Assembly: GCA_050949255.1 (NCBI GenBank)
Contig: JBMNFJ010000002.1
Span: 16,409 to 80,408 of the forward strand
Direction of reading: 5' to 3'
From: UBA3941 sp002385665
GTDB lineage: Bacteria; Bacillota; Clostridia; Caldicoprobacterales; UBA3941
DNA length: 64,000 nucleotides
A program made the position numbers and the translations under genes. The notes under the pieces are model-generated. The model searched no databases. It was given only the letters and a program-made list of their open reading frames with translations, and had not been told where the DNA came from. Positions 43,959 to 52,933 of the stretch are shown one piece after another. Position 1 is the first letter of the stretch. The number at the start of each line of letters is the position of its first letter.

Positions 43959-43997
43959 GAATGCCCTTGGATATGAGGGATTAACCCAAGGGCATTC
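43959..43997 (-). terminator. Hairpin after the PBP1A gene
   Basis: GAATGCCCTTGG and CCAAGGGCATTC form a perfect 12-base stem. The minus-strand exit (CATTTTGC) has a short T-run only. Confidence 0.65.
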
Positions 43998-44005
43998 TGG
44001 TATTC

Positions 44006-46582
44006 CTAGTTAAAATCCGTTTCATCCGGCTCATATTCATCTTCGAAGTCATCGTAGTGATTGTCTTCGTTGTGGTCATTTTCACCTTCAACGCCTTCGT
44101 TAGGGTTCCCCTGGTTCTGGTTGTTTTCATTATTATTGCCGGGGATGAGCCCTTCAAAGAACTCCTTCAACTTATCCAATGAATCATCCCATATCTCACC
44201 CGGATCAGGCAAGGGTGGTTGTGTATGAATATCACAGAAGTACTTTACATGCTCCGGATTATTATAATCCAAGCTATTGATTTCCCACAGGCTGTTAAAG
44301 TCAAAATAGGCCCTGGGTATCCATTTTCTTATCTCATCCCGTGATAGCTGCCAATATGGTGAATCCGCTTCCAGGAAATAGACTGATTTTGTGGATATGG
44401 ATTCCTCCGGGCAATAGGGACCAGGCAGTTTCCCCGATTCTGCGCAAACATGATAGCTACCATGTCTGTCACAAACTTCTTCGGGGATGGAATTGGGTTC
44501 AAACCAATCCACTATTACCTCATCCTTAGGACAGTCCTGTCCTGCCAGTTTTCCGGATATCTTGCACACCCTTTTTTGAACCAATCCCAATTCCTCGGGA
44601 CCTTTGGATAGTATATCCCTATCCTCAAGGCCTGCATCCTCATGGATCTTTGCCATAAAGGCCTGCCATAAGGGCGCTGCATATTTGCTTCCCTGGACAC
44701 TGCTGCCCAAGGATTTTCCTTCGTCATGTCCAATCCAGACCACACCCGTATAATAAGGGGTAAAGCCTGCAAAAGCCACACCCTTGTAATCGGAGTTGGT
44801 GCCAGTTTTCCCTGCAACTGTCATTCCGGGGATTTGGGCATTCTTACCTGTCCCGGACTTCACTGCATCCTTCATCATGTCAACCAACATCCATGATGTT
44901 GATTCGCTAAATACCTTCCTTTGTACCCTGTTCTCGGTTCTGTCGATTATGGTTTTCCCGTCTCGATCAACCACCTTTAAAACCGATATGGGTTCGTTGT
45001 AGATTCCACCGTTGGCTATGGCACTGTATGCCCCTGCCAGTTCAACAGGTGTAATGGAGGATGTCCCCAGGGCCAGGCCGGATCCATTAACCTGGATATG
45101 GGACGGGTCTATTCCCAAACTTTCCAGGTATGTCTTGGATCGCTCAAACCCTACATCATAGGTCAGGGTTTGGGCAGCCACTACATTCAGGGATCTTATA
45201 AGTCCGTATCTCATGGTAGTGGGTCCGGTATAGCCCCCGCCTCCATAGTTTTTGGGAAAATCCTGATTGGCATCCCAGCCTTGGATCTTAACCGGGATAT
45301 TGTGGTATATGGTCGCAGGTGACTTTCCCTCCTCCAGAGCAGGCCCGAAAACTGCCACGGGCTTTATGGTAGATCCCATCATAACCGGCGTTATTGCCCT
45401 GTTAAGTTCCCTCTTGTTGGTGGGAGGTGTGCGTCCCCCTACAACTGCCTTTATATGTCCCTTGTTGTCCATAACCACCGCAGCAGCCTGAGGTTGGGGA
45501 AGCGGATTATCGTCATCCTCTAAATCCGGATACCCGTCCCAATTGTAGAGGGTGTCCTCCACCGTCTTCTGAATATTCTTGTCCAGAGTTGTATAGATCT
45601 TTAATCCGTTGGAATATATGAACTCATCGGCCTTTTGCCGACCATTCTTATCGTCCTGCCATCCCTTCAACTTAATTATGGCATCCCTTACCTCATAGAT
45701 GGCATATTCGATAAAGGGGGCCATCTCATAGAGTTTAAGCCTGGTGGCCTCCTTTACAACATGGAGTTCCTCATTCCTGGCCTCCTCGTATTCCTCCTCA
45801 GTTATATAACCGTTTTCCAACATGGCCTTAAGGACCAAATCAGCACGTTCTTCTGTTATATGCCTTCTGTCTTCACTCCCATGATAATTCCTTCGGGGAT
45901 TATAGGATGCAGGATTCCTGACCAGCCCCGCCAAAACCGCCATCTCCTTCAAGGTCAGGTCATTCATGTCTTCCTTCCCAAAATAATCCTTGGAGGCGGC
46001 CTTAACTCCATAGTTTCCCTCTTCGAAATTGATGGTGTTCAGATAGGCTTCCAATATCTCATCCTTGGAGAATTCCTTTTCCAGTTTCCTGGCCAGGTAG
46101 GCCTCCTGGATTTTCCGTGTGTAGCTCCTCTCCGGGGTCAAATAAAGGGTTTTCACCAGTTGTTGGGTTATTGTGCTGGCCCCTTGTATATGGCCACCCT
46201 TAAGGTTATTTATAACGGCACCGCCCAACCTGATAAGATCCATACCCTTATGCTCATAAAAGCGCTTATCCTCGATGGCAATAAAGGCCTGCTGGAGCTT
46301 TATAGGGATCTCGTCCAGGGTCGCCCATACCCGGTTTTCAAAGCCGAAGTACTCGGTTATAGGCTCACCATCCTGATCGTAAAAGAAGGTAGTCTGGCTC
46401 AGTTCTTCTATTTTCCCTACATCCAGGGGTGGAGCTGCTTCAATGATGGATTTCACTGCCCCTGCACCAAAAAAGCCGGCTACCAACAGGACGGCTATCC
46501 CCACCAGAATTATGGATTTAAATATATGTTTATTTGACTTTGCTTTCTGTTTTCTTTTCTGTACTCTCCTTGTTTGGGTCAT
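44006..46582 (-). CDS. Penicillin-binding protein 1A (bifunctional transglycosylase/transpeptidase)
   Basis: This 858-residue cell-wall enzyme has a short cytoplasmic basic start and one membrane segment at about residues 23-50. The GT51 transglycosylase domain shows the catalytic Glu in IAIEDKRFYEHKG and STITQQLVK. The transpeptidase domain shows the active Ser in MGSTIKP (about residue 410), SLN and KTGTNSDYKG. Beyond it come a Cys-rich segment (CKISGKLAGQDCP and CDRHGSYHVC) and a final Asn/Glu/Asp-rich tail of about 50 residues. The tail should face outside and is probably disordered. The gene stands alone. Confidence 0.93.
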   Translation of the reverse strand: MTQTRRVQKRKQKAKSNKHIFKSIILVGIAVLLVAGFFGAGAVKSIIEAAPPLDVGKIEELSQTTFFYDQDGEPITEYFGFENRVWATLDEIPIKLQQAFIAIEDKRFYEHKGMDLIRLGGAVINNLKGGHIQGASTITQQLVKTLYLTPERSYTRKIQEAYLARKLEKEFSKDEILEAYLNTINFEEGNYGVKAASKDYFGKEDMNDLTLKEMAVLAGLVRNPASYNPRRNYHGSEDRRHITEERADLVLKAMLENGYITEEEYEEARNEELHVVKEATRLKLYEMAPFIEYAIYEVRDAIIKLKGWQDDKNGRQKADEFIYSNGLKIYTTLDKNIQKTVEDTLYNWDGYPDLEDDDNPLPQPQAAAVVMDNKGHIKAVVGGRTPPTNKRELNRAITPVMMGSTIKPVAVFGPALEEGKSPATIYHNIPVKIQGWDANQDFPKNYGGGGYTGPTTMRYGLIRSLNVVAAQTLTYDVGFERSKTYLESLGIDPSHIQVNGSGLALGTSSITPVELAGAYSAIANGGIYNEPISVLKVVDRDGKTIIDRTENRVQRKVFSESTSWMLVDMMKDAVKSGTGKNAQIPGMTVAGKTGTNSDYKGVAFAGFTPYYTGVVWIGHDEGKSLGSSVQGSKYAAPLWQAFMAKIHEDAGLEDRDILSKGPEELGLVQKRVCKISGKLAGQDCPKDEVIVDWFEPNSIPEEVCDRHGSYHVCAESGKLPGPYCPEESISTKSVYFLEADSPYWQLSRDEIRKWIPRAYFDFNSLWEINSLDYNNPEHVKYFCDIHTQPPLPDPGEIWDDSLDKLKEFFEGLIPGNNNENNQNQGNPNEGVEGENDHNEDNHYDDFEDEYEPDETDFN

Positions 46583-46865
46583 ACCTATATCACCTCATAC
46601 CCACAATTTTAACACGAAAATATGTCCAATCTATAAACAATTTATTAATTCAGTATTAGTAAAAAGTACCTTTCCCTTTAAATTTTCATGAATCCCGATT
46701 ATTGATTTAGTGGTCAAACACATTGAATAGAATGTTTTTGAACATATATTGTGAGCATTGAGTATTAAATCAGTTTTATAAATGCCAAAATATTTAGGAT
46801 AATGCCACCTACCAATATAAATCTAACTCAATGTTGCCAGCCGACTTCTGCCCAACAGATAATTG

Positions 46866-46912
46866 ACGCCTTGTACCAGTCAAGCATATGCCGGTAATGG
46901 CTATTGGCTGTT
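46866..46912 (+). repeat. Interspersed element, copy G (left end only)
   Basis: CGCCTTGTACCAGTCAAGCA followed by TATGCCGGTAATGGCTATTG gives a near-consensus left end. The right half is missing and the next feature is the floA terminator. This copy gives the clearest left-end sequence. The rest of the stretch from 46583 to 46865, upstream of the PBP1A start, shows nothing I can name. Confidence 0.7.
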
Positions 46913-46921
46913 CTATATAAA

Positions 46922-46948
46922 TAAAAAAAGGGTGGCACTTGGCCACCC
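46922..46948 (-). terminator. Intrinsic terminator of the floA gene
   Basis: GGGTGGC and GCCACCC pair around ACTTG; on the minus strand a run of T follows. Confidence 0.9.
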
Positions 46949-46959
46949 ATATCGATTTA

Positions 46960-47955
46960 TCATGTCGTTTTATCGTCGGTCTGAGCAGAGGGATCACTTA
47001 CCCTGGATATGGACTCTCTCATCTTGGTGTCTGAGATTACGTTCTGCATATTATAATAATCCATAACTCCTAATTTACCCTCTCTGAAGGCTGCTGATAT
47101 AGCCCTTGGAATCTCGGCCTCGGCTTCTACTACCTTGGCTCTCATTTCCTGGACTGCGGCGATCATCTCCTGCTCCCTGGCTACAGCCATGGCCCTTCTC
47201 TCCTCCGCCTTAGCCTGAGCAATACGCTTATCGGCCTCAGCCTGGTCAGTCTGAAGCTGGGCACCAATATTTCTTCCTACGTCCACATCCGCTATATCTA
47301 TGGATAGGATTTCAAAGGCTGTTCCTGCATGTAGGCTCTTGCCCAGTACGGTTTCGGAGATCTTATCAGGGTTTTCAAGTACTCCCTTGTGGGATTCTGA
47401 AGAACCTATGGTGGTGACTATACCTTCACCAACCCTGGCGATTATGGTCTCTTCACCGGCTCCACCCACCAGCCTGTCGATATTGGCCCTTACAGTCACA
47501 CGAGCTTTGGCAATAACTTCTATTCCGTCCTTGGCAACGGCGGCAACGTTGGGGGTCTCAATAACTTTGGGGTTAACGCTCATCTGTACGGCTTCCAATA
47601 CGTTTCTCCCAGCCAGGTCAATGGCTGCAGCCCGTTCAAATACCAGGGGAATATCGGCCCTCTGGGCGGCAATAAGTGAATTGACCACTCGGTCTACATT
47701 ACCCCCGGCCAGATAATGGGCTTCAAGCTTATTGATCGGTATGTCCAACCCAGCTTTTGTAGCCTTTATCATGGGGTTCACTATCCTGGACGGAACCACC
47801 CTCCTTAGCCTCATTCCCACCAGGTTGAAGATTCCGATCTTTACGCCTGCGGCCAGGGCAGATATCCATAAACCAACGGGAACAAAGGTAAAGAATATGG
47901 ATAGAAATACGATGATGGCTATTATAACCAATAGGTACATAGCAAAATCCGGCAT
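46960..47955 (-). CDS. floA: Flotillin-like protein FloA (YqfA family)
   Basis: This 331-residue membrane scaffold protein has an N-terminal membrane hairpin region (residues 5-45) and the SPFH-like core (GLDIPINKLEAHYLAGGNVDRV). A long Ala/Glu/Lys-rich coiled coil follows at about residues 225-290 (QAEADKRIAQAKAEERRAMA). FloA organises membrane microdomains in Bacillus. The NfeD/YqfB partner often next to it is not here. It ends at a clear terminator and starts about 220 bases after the trpB terminator. Confidence 0.93.
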   Translation of the reverse strand: MPDFAMYLLVIIAIIVFLSIFFTFVPVGLWISALAAGVKIGIFNLVGMRLRRVVPSRIVNPMIKATKAGLDIPINKLEAHYLAGGNVDRVVNSLIAAQRADIPLVFERAAAIDLAGRNVLEAVQMSVNPKVIETPNVAAVAKDGIEVIAKARVTVRANIDRLVGGAGEETIIARVGEGIVTTIGSSESHKGVLENPDKISETVLGKSLHAGTAFEILSIDIADVDVGRNIGAQLQTDQAEADKRIAQAKAEERRAMAVAREQEMIAAVQEMRAKVVEAEAEIPRAISAAFREGKLGVMDYYNMQNVISDTKMRESISRVSDPSAQTDDKTT

Positions 47956-48096
47956 TTATAAAACTCCTTTCTAAACTATTCTCATAAATAACCCAAGTAA
48001 TAACTCCTATGATAGAATATCCTGCTATATTTATTATACAGTAATCTATGGCATTATACTAGTATCTGGGAATAAACTCTTGGACTTTTATACAAA

Positions 48097-48128
48097 AAAG
48101 GCAGGCCCTTGGATAGAGGTCTGCCTTT
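48097..48128 (-). terminator. Intrinsic terminator of the trpB gene
   Basis: AAAGGCAG and CTGCCTTT form the stem; the minus-strand exit is a run of seven T. Confidence 0.85.
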
Positions 48129-48179
48129 ATATCTATAATTTTCCTATTTATCTGGACAAATTTAATTAATATACTTGGA

Positions 48180-49382
48180 TCAAAAGCTTATAGCTATTGC
48201 TTTATTCTTAACCATTTCAGACACCTGGGCGACATCCTTATCCCCGCGTCCTGATAGGTTGACTACTATCTTCTGATCCGGGGAAAGCTTTCCGGCTAAC
48301 TTTATGGCGTAAGCTACCGCATGCGCGCTTTCCAGGGCTGGGATGATTCCCTCCAGTTTGGATAGTTCAAAGAAGGCCTCCAGCGCCTCCTGATCCGTAA
48401 TAGTTACATACTCCGCCCTTCCGGAATCCTTATAGTAGCTGTGTTCCGGACCTACTCCCGGATAATCAAGTCCGGCGGATATGGAATGTACGGGAAGGAT
48501 TTCTCCCTTCTCGTCCTGGAGTACATAGCACTTGAATCCGTGGATGATTCCGGGTTTGCCCAGGGTCAGGGATGCTGCGTGCATACCCGGGCTTAAGCCC
48601 TTTCCTGCGGGTTCTACCCCTATCATTTTTACATCCTTATCATCATAGAAGGGTGCAAACAATCCTATGGCATTGCTGCCCCCGCCTACACATGCTATCA
48701 AATAATCGGGCAGACTTCCCTCTGCCTCCATCATCTGATCCCTGGCCTCCTGGCCAATGACGGATTGAAATGCCTTGACCATGTCGGGGTAGGGATGGGG
48801 TCCAACTGCAGATCCCAGCATATAATAGGTATCCTTATAATTTTTGATTAAATCATCCAGGGCTGCGTCTACCGCCTCTTTTAAGGTCCTCAACCCGTCT
48901 GTAACGGCAACGACCTTGGCACCCAGCAGCTCCATCCTAAAGACGTTTAGCTGCTGTCGCTGGGTATCTACCTCTCCCATGTAGATGATGCATTCCATAT
49001 CGAATAAGGCACAGGCAGTGGCTGTAGCTACCCCATGCTGGCCTGCCCCTGTTTCCGCTATAATTCTTTTTTTACCTAAACGCTTCGCCAGGAGTACCTG
49101 TCCTATGGTATTGTTGATCTTATGGGCTCCTGTGTGGTTTAAATCCTCCCGTTTGAGATAGATCTTTGCACCACCGGCTTTTTGCGTGAGTTTTTCGGCA
49201 TAGTAAAGGGGGCTGGGTCGTCCGACATATTGCTGGAAATAGTAATTAAGTTCAGCTAGGAACTCCGGGTCATCTTTATACCGTTCAAAGGCATCCGCTA
49301 CCTCATCCAGTACCTTTTCCAGCTCCGGCGGAACAAAACGTCCCCCATATTCACCAAAATATCCTTTTTTTTCACATAACAT
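48180..49382 (-). CDS. trpB: Tryptophan synthase beta chain
   Basis: This 400-residue PLP enzyme joins indole with serine. Seen: GYFGEYGGRFVPPELE at the start, the PLP lysine in HTGAHKINNTIGQ (about residue 90), GAGQHGVATATACA, and the phosphate-binding CVGGGSNAIGLFAPF. This is the TrpB1 type that normally works with TrpA. No trpA or other trp gene lies in the window, and the gene has its own promoter and terminator, so it is monocistronic here. I chose the ATG at 49382 behind GGAGAAT. Confidence 0.93.
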   Translation of the reverse strand: MLCEKKGYFGEYGGRFVPPELEKVLDEVADAFERYKDDPEFLAELNYYFQQYVGRPSPLYYAEKLTQKAGGAKIYLKREDLNHTGAHKINNTIGQVLLAKRLGKKRIIAETGAGQHGVATATACALFDMECIIYMGEVDTQRQQLNVFRMELLGAKVVAVTDGLRTLKEAVDAALDDLIKNYKDTYYMLGSAVGPHPYPDMVKAFQSVIGQEARDQMMEAEGSLPDYLIACVGGGSNAIGLFAPFYDDKDVKMIGVEPAGKGLSPGMHAASLTLGKPGIIHGFKCYVLQDEKGEILPVHSISAGLDYPGVGPEHSYYKDSGRAEYVTITDQEALEAFFELSKLEGIIPALESAHAVAYAIKLAGKLSPDQKIVVNLSGRGDKDVAQVSEMVKNKAIAISF

Positions 49383-49478
49383 AGCTATTCTCCTCTCTTC
49401 TCCTCTAATCTCGGCTCTTCTCATCTCAGCCAGACCGGTTGATCGTTCAACCTAAGGCCTTTTCAATATATAGGAATA

Positions 49479-49507
49479 ATTATATATGAAATCCTATATA
49501 AAGTCAA
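49479..49507 (-). promoter_or_regulatory. Promoter of the trpB gene
   Basis: On the minus strand TTGACT (49507-49502) and TATAAT (49484-49479) are 17 bases apart. The leader of about 90 bases contains the hairpin GGTTGA/TCAACC (49438-49453). There is no room for a T-box or leader peptide of usual size. Confidence 0.65.
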
Positions 49508-49520
49508 TAAGAAAAATCGA

Positions 49521-50282
49521 TTACCTTTGGTCATACCTTAAGGGGATTATACCGTTTTGCTCACAAAAGTCTATGATTTGCTTATCACAGAATATTCTGC
49601 GCTCCCATTCCCTCTCCCTGGCTACCGTTTCCCCGGGATATCCGTCATGGCCCAGGGCTCTCATCTCCTCGTTATCGTATGCAGGATGTCCTATCAGGGC
49701 ATAGTACCCGGGCTCTGCGGCTTTTAGCCGCTCTATCAGCACCTCTACCGGGTTCCCTTTATGCTCCGTCTCGGGAAGCCTTTTCCCCATGGGGATGCTG
49801 TTGATAATACCCTTTTCCCTGCACCAGGAATCAAAGGCCTCGTTAAGGCCGTCAACAACCCATCCGTATCCCATATGCATTTCCGCATATTTGATATCCA
49901 ACCCCAGCCTGACCGCCTTATCAAGCTGGGCTTGTGTTTCCAGCATTATCTCATCCAGATCAGGATTGTTCTCCTTGAGCTCCCTTGTCGTCTGGAAGAG
50001 GAAACCAGTCCTGCTGTCGATGATACCGGGCACCTTATGGGGATCGCTTACCGGCCCCCATTTAAGGCTATCCCATTCTGCATTCATGGTAACATGAAGC
50101 CCAAAGCAGAATTCATTCCTACCGGAAAACATCTGTGCAGCCTCTTCTATATAGGGCGCCGGCAGCATAAAGGATACGTTCTTTAGTATTCCTGTCTCAC
50201 AGGCCTCCAGAATCGCCCTGTTGGCCGAATGACTGCTCCCGCAATCGTCTCCCCTGGTATACAGATATATTGAACCGTTCAT
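49521..50282 (-). CDS. ChbG/YdjC-like carbohydrate deacetylase
   Basis: This 253-residue protein has the YdjC-fold metal motif TRGDDCGSSHSAN (two Asp) near the start, His in GLHVTMN and AEMHMGYG further on, and ALIGHPAYDNEEM at the end. Family members remove acetyl groups from N-acetylated sugars. I chose the ATG at 50282 because GAGGG is seven bases upstream; the ATG at 50288 is too close. It lies downstream of a dehydrogenase and a URO-D-family gene, in a small cluster of unclear substrate. Confidence 0.85.
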   Translation of the reverse strand: MNGSIYLYTRGDDCGSSHSANRAILEACETGILKNVSFMLPAPYIEEAAQMFSGRNEFCFGLHVTMNAEWDSLKWGPVSDPHKVPGIIDSRTGFLFQTTRELKENNPDLDEIMLETQAQLDKAVRLGLDIKYAEMHMGYGWVVDGLNEAFDSWCREKGIINSIPMGKRLPETEHKGNPVEVLIERLKAAEPGYYALIGHPAYDNEEMRALGHDGYPGETVAREREWERRIFCDKQIIDFCEQNGIIPLRYDQR

Positions 50283-50358
50283 AGTCATACCCTCATTTCA
50301 ACATATATTGCTCCCAAAAAGGCCATAAGGCCTTCCTGTAAAATCACCTGGATGACCC

Positions 50359-51396
50359 CTAAAACTTAAGTACCACCAGCAGGCAATCTTCCCGGACTTC
50401 ATCCAGCATAGCATATGCCCGATCGGCCTGCTCAAAGGGAACTACATGGGTTATCAGGCTTTCTAAATCCAATTCCTTTCTTAGTGCAAGGTCCATAATG
50501 GTTTTTTCCATCCTTAACCTATTCCAGCTATTGCTGATGCTTGGGTTAATGCCGTCTATCTGGGAGCAGACAATATTTATGCGATTATGGTGGAACTCCT
50601 CTCCCAGGAATAAGCCCCTTGCTTCTCCTATAATAAAGCCGGAACATACAACCCGTCCGTTATATACCGTTGACCTGATGGCCTCGTGTAAAGCGTATGG
50701 GGATCCGCTTATTTCAATTGCTTTATCCACACCCTGTCCCGTTATATCTTTAATCTCCATGGCAACGTCACATTTGTCAGGGTTCAGGGTTATATCGGCA
50801 CCCAGTTTTTTAGACATTCCCAGGCGCCATTCGTTCATGTCAACTGCAATAACCCTGGCCCCATTTAACCTGGCCAGCTGGGCAACAATCTGGCCCGGCA
50901 CCCCTTGTCCAAAAACAGCCACTGTTTCTCCAACATGTATATCGGCATCCAGTACGGCGTTCAGGGCTATGGATCCCATCTGAGAGTAAATCCCCACGAT
51001 TGGATCCAAATCCTCGTGTAGGGTATGCTCCAGAGCAAACTCCTCCGTAACCACGTTGCTCTCCCTATGTCCCCAGGTACCATAAACTATCTGTCCAAGC
51101 TTTACCTTCTCGACCTGGCTGCCTAGCTCGCATACCTCCCCCACCTCTTCATAACCCCAGGCTCCCACGTTAGGGTATAGCAGGTTTTCAGATTCAGCGG
51201 GGGTAAATACCCGCTTTTCTCTATCGAAGTGTTTCTCGTTGAAGGGGTTTTTCCCCCTATACAGGGTTAACTGAGTCCCTGCACTTATTCCTGAATATAG
51301 GGTCCTTATCCTTACCTCATTTGGCTTTAGAGGTTCGTCCTGGTATTCCCTGAAACCTATCTTTTTAGGTCCTTCCATTACCAATACCCTTCTCAT
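50359..51396 (-). CDS. Zinc-type (medium-chain) alcohol dehydrogenase-like protein
   Basis: This 345-residue protein has the MDR fold: a GroES-like first half (VRIRTLYSGISAGTQLTL) and a Rossmann half (VAVFGQGVPGQIVAQLARLNGA, about residue 165). The catalytic-zinc Cys of the usual position is replaced in SGISAGTQ, and the four-Cys structural zinc loop is absent. It resembles the threonine/sorbitol-dehydrogenase-like group with unknown substrate. I chose the ATG at 51396 behind GGGGGAG. It lies 76 bases before the ChbG-like gene. Confidence 0.8.
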   Translation of the reverse strand: MRRVLVMEGPKKIGFREYQDEPLKPNEVRIRTLYSGISAGTQLTLYRGKNPFNEKHFDREKRVFTPAESENLLYPNVGAWGYEEVGEVCELGSQVEKVKLGQIVYGTWGHRESNVVTEEFALEHTLHEDLDPIVGIYSQMGSIALNAVLDADIHVGETVAVFGQGVPGQIVAQLARLNGARVIAVDMNEWRLGMSKKLGADITLNPDKCDVAMEIKDITGQGVDKAIEISGSPYALHEAIRSTVYNGRVVCSGFIIGEARGLFLGEEFHHNRINIVCSQIDGINPSISNSWNRLRMEKTIMDLALRKELDLESLITHVVPFEQADRAYAMLDEVREDCLLVVLKF

Positions 51397-51500
51397 AGTA
51401 GCACTCCCCCTGTATAAAGATTTCATTAATTTGGATTGCTTAACCCAAGATAGATACAAGATAGATAGCAGATAAGCCTTTAAGGATAGAATTAACCTAA

Positions 51501-51566
51501 CGCGTTGTTGCTAGTCAATCATATGCCTGCAATGGCTATTGACCGCTATTCTTATCAATAACTGCC
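51501..51566 (+). repeat. Interspersed element, copy H (left end with remnant right end)
   Basis: CGCGTTGTTGCTAGTCAATC and CATATGCCTGCAATGGCTATTGA form the left end. The remnant inner right repeat CTTATCAATAACTGCC overlaps the stop codon of the URO-D-family gene, which reads TGA in TTATTGA on its strand. Its last codons may therefore derive from the element or be coincidentally similar. Confidence 0.6.
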
Positions 51567-52622
51567 AATATCCTTAATCAAGTCTGTGATATACCTGAAG
51601 TCTTCCAGGCTAACATTGGACGGAATGGAATGGTCAGTTGAAAATATATAGCCGCCATTTTCCTTCAGAATGGGCACGATCCGCCTTAGTTCCTCTTCCA
51701 ATTTACCTAAATCATCCCAGAGGAGCGCATCCACACCACCGTGGAGTACCAATCTGTCCCCGTATTTTTCCTTTAATCCTACAGGGTCCATCCCCGCCTT
51801 TACTTCAATTGGGTTAAGGGCATCGATACCCATCTCTACAAGATCCGGCAACAGGGGATTGATATCGCCACAGGAATGCAGCCTTACCTTGACTCCCTTG
51901 CTGTGGGCCCAGTCGATGGCCTTCTTGTGGGCAGGCTTTAATACCTCTCTATAGGTTTTTAATGAGAAAAATTGATTATGCTTGTAACCCATATCATCGA
52001 ACCAGACAACGCTGTCGAACTTATAGCCCGCATCCCAAACCATGTCCAAAAGCTTGATATTAACATCCAGGAAATGATTGAACATATCCATACACCATTC
52101 GGGATTCTCCAAAAGGGCAAAGAGCAGCCTTTCAGTGCCTACCATCCAGGAATGAGTGACGTCAAAGCCAAACCATAGGAGCCCTTCTATCCACCATCCC
52201 TGCTCCCGCCATTTCTTGTAGTTGGACTCCAGGTACTTCCAGTTTATCCTGTCCCGGTCAGGGGTCATCTTATCCTTTACCTTTAACCAGGAATCCTCAT
52301 CCACCACCGTATAGTCCAGAAATTCCGGTGTGGAGTTGGCGTTCTTCCATTCCTTCTGGGTTACTCCCCATTTGGAAGTGTATATTATATAGTCCTCTGT
52401 TTCCTCTATCAGTTTGTAGGGATACTGAAAGCTGTTGTCCACTTCTATGGTTGCTATATGGTCCAGCTGGAAGAAATCCCTGTAGTCCATACCCTCGGGC
52501 ATACCTTCCCGATGCCATCTCTTAATGGTAGATGACCAGGGTGTATCAAATATAGGTACCCTATCAGCCTCCCTATGCTCATACATCCTTTTCATCCGCT
52601 CATAGGTTGTAAGTTTTCCCAT
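51555..52622 (-). CDS. Uroporphyrinogen decarboxylase (URO-D) family protein, MtaA/CmuA-like group
   Basis: This 355-residue TIM-barrel protein has the Zn-binding HxC seen in corrinoid methyltransferases of this superfamily (VRLHSCGDI, about residue 247), LHGGVDAL and STDHSIPSNV at the C-terminal end. Such proteins are distinct from haem-pathway HemE. No corrinoid protein gene (MtaC-like) is nearby. Instead an MDR dehydrogenase and a ChbG-like deacetylase follow, so a role in sugar or methyl metabolism is open. The ribosome binding site is GGAGG. Confidence 0.8.
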   Translation of the reverse strand: MGKLTTYERMKRMYEHREADRVPIFDTPWSSTIKRWHREGMPEGMDYRDFFQLDHIATIEVDNSFQYPYKLIEETEDYIIYTSKWGVTQKEWKNANSTPEFLDYTVVDEDSWLKVKDKMTPDRDRINWKYLESNYKKWREQGWWIEGLLWFGFDVTHSWMVGTERLLFALLENPEWCMDMFNHFLDVNIKLLDMVWDAGYKFDSVVWFDDMGYKHNQFFSLKTYREVLKPAHKKAIDWAHSKGVKVRLHSCGDINPLLPDLVEMGIDALNPIEVKAGMDPVGLKEKYGDRLVLHGGVDALLWDDLGKLEEELRRIVPILKENGGYIFSTDHSIPSNVSLEDFRYITDLIKDIGSY

Positions 52623-52933
52623 CTATATACCTCCAATTTATAAATTTCGATATAAGCCCGGCTCCCCTGATATGTTATCCATACTCCAAGTATACACAAT
52701 CAAATATATAAAGTATAGGATTTTTTCGCCTTGTAATTGGGAATCCTTTTATCCTATATAATTCTACAATATTCGAAAGTTAATACTATATACTCCGCCT
52801 TGTAACCTTTTTGTAACTCTTTCCACTTCATTGTTGAATACAATGGTAATATACAGAATACCAGTTAACATACCAAGGTACGAAGTTTAAACAAAGGGTC
52901 TTATACGTAGAAATGTGTAGAGGTGTATAATAG

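Noticed and set aside
45635..46537. A 300-codon plus-strand frame
   Set aside because: It lies antisense to the PBP1A gene, has no motif and no ribosome binding site.
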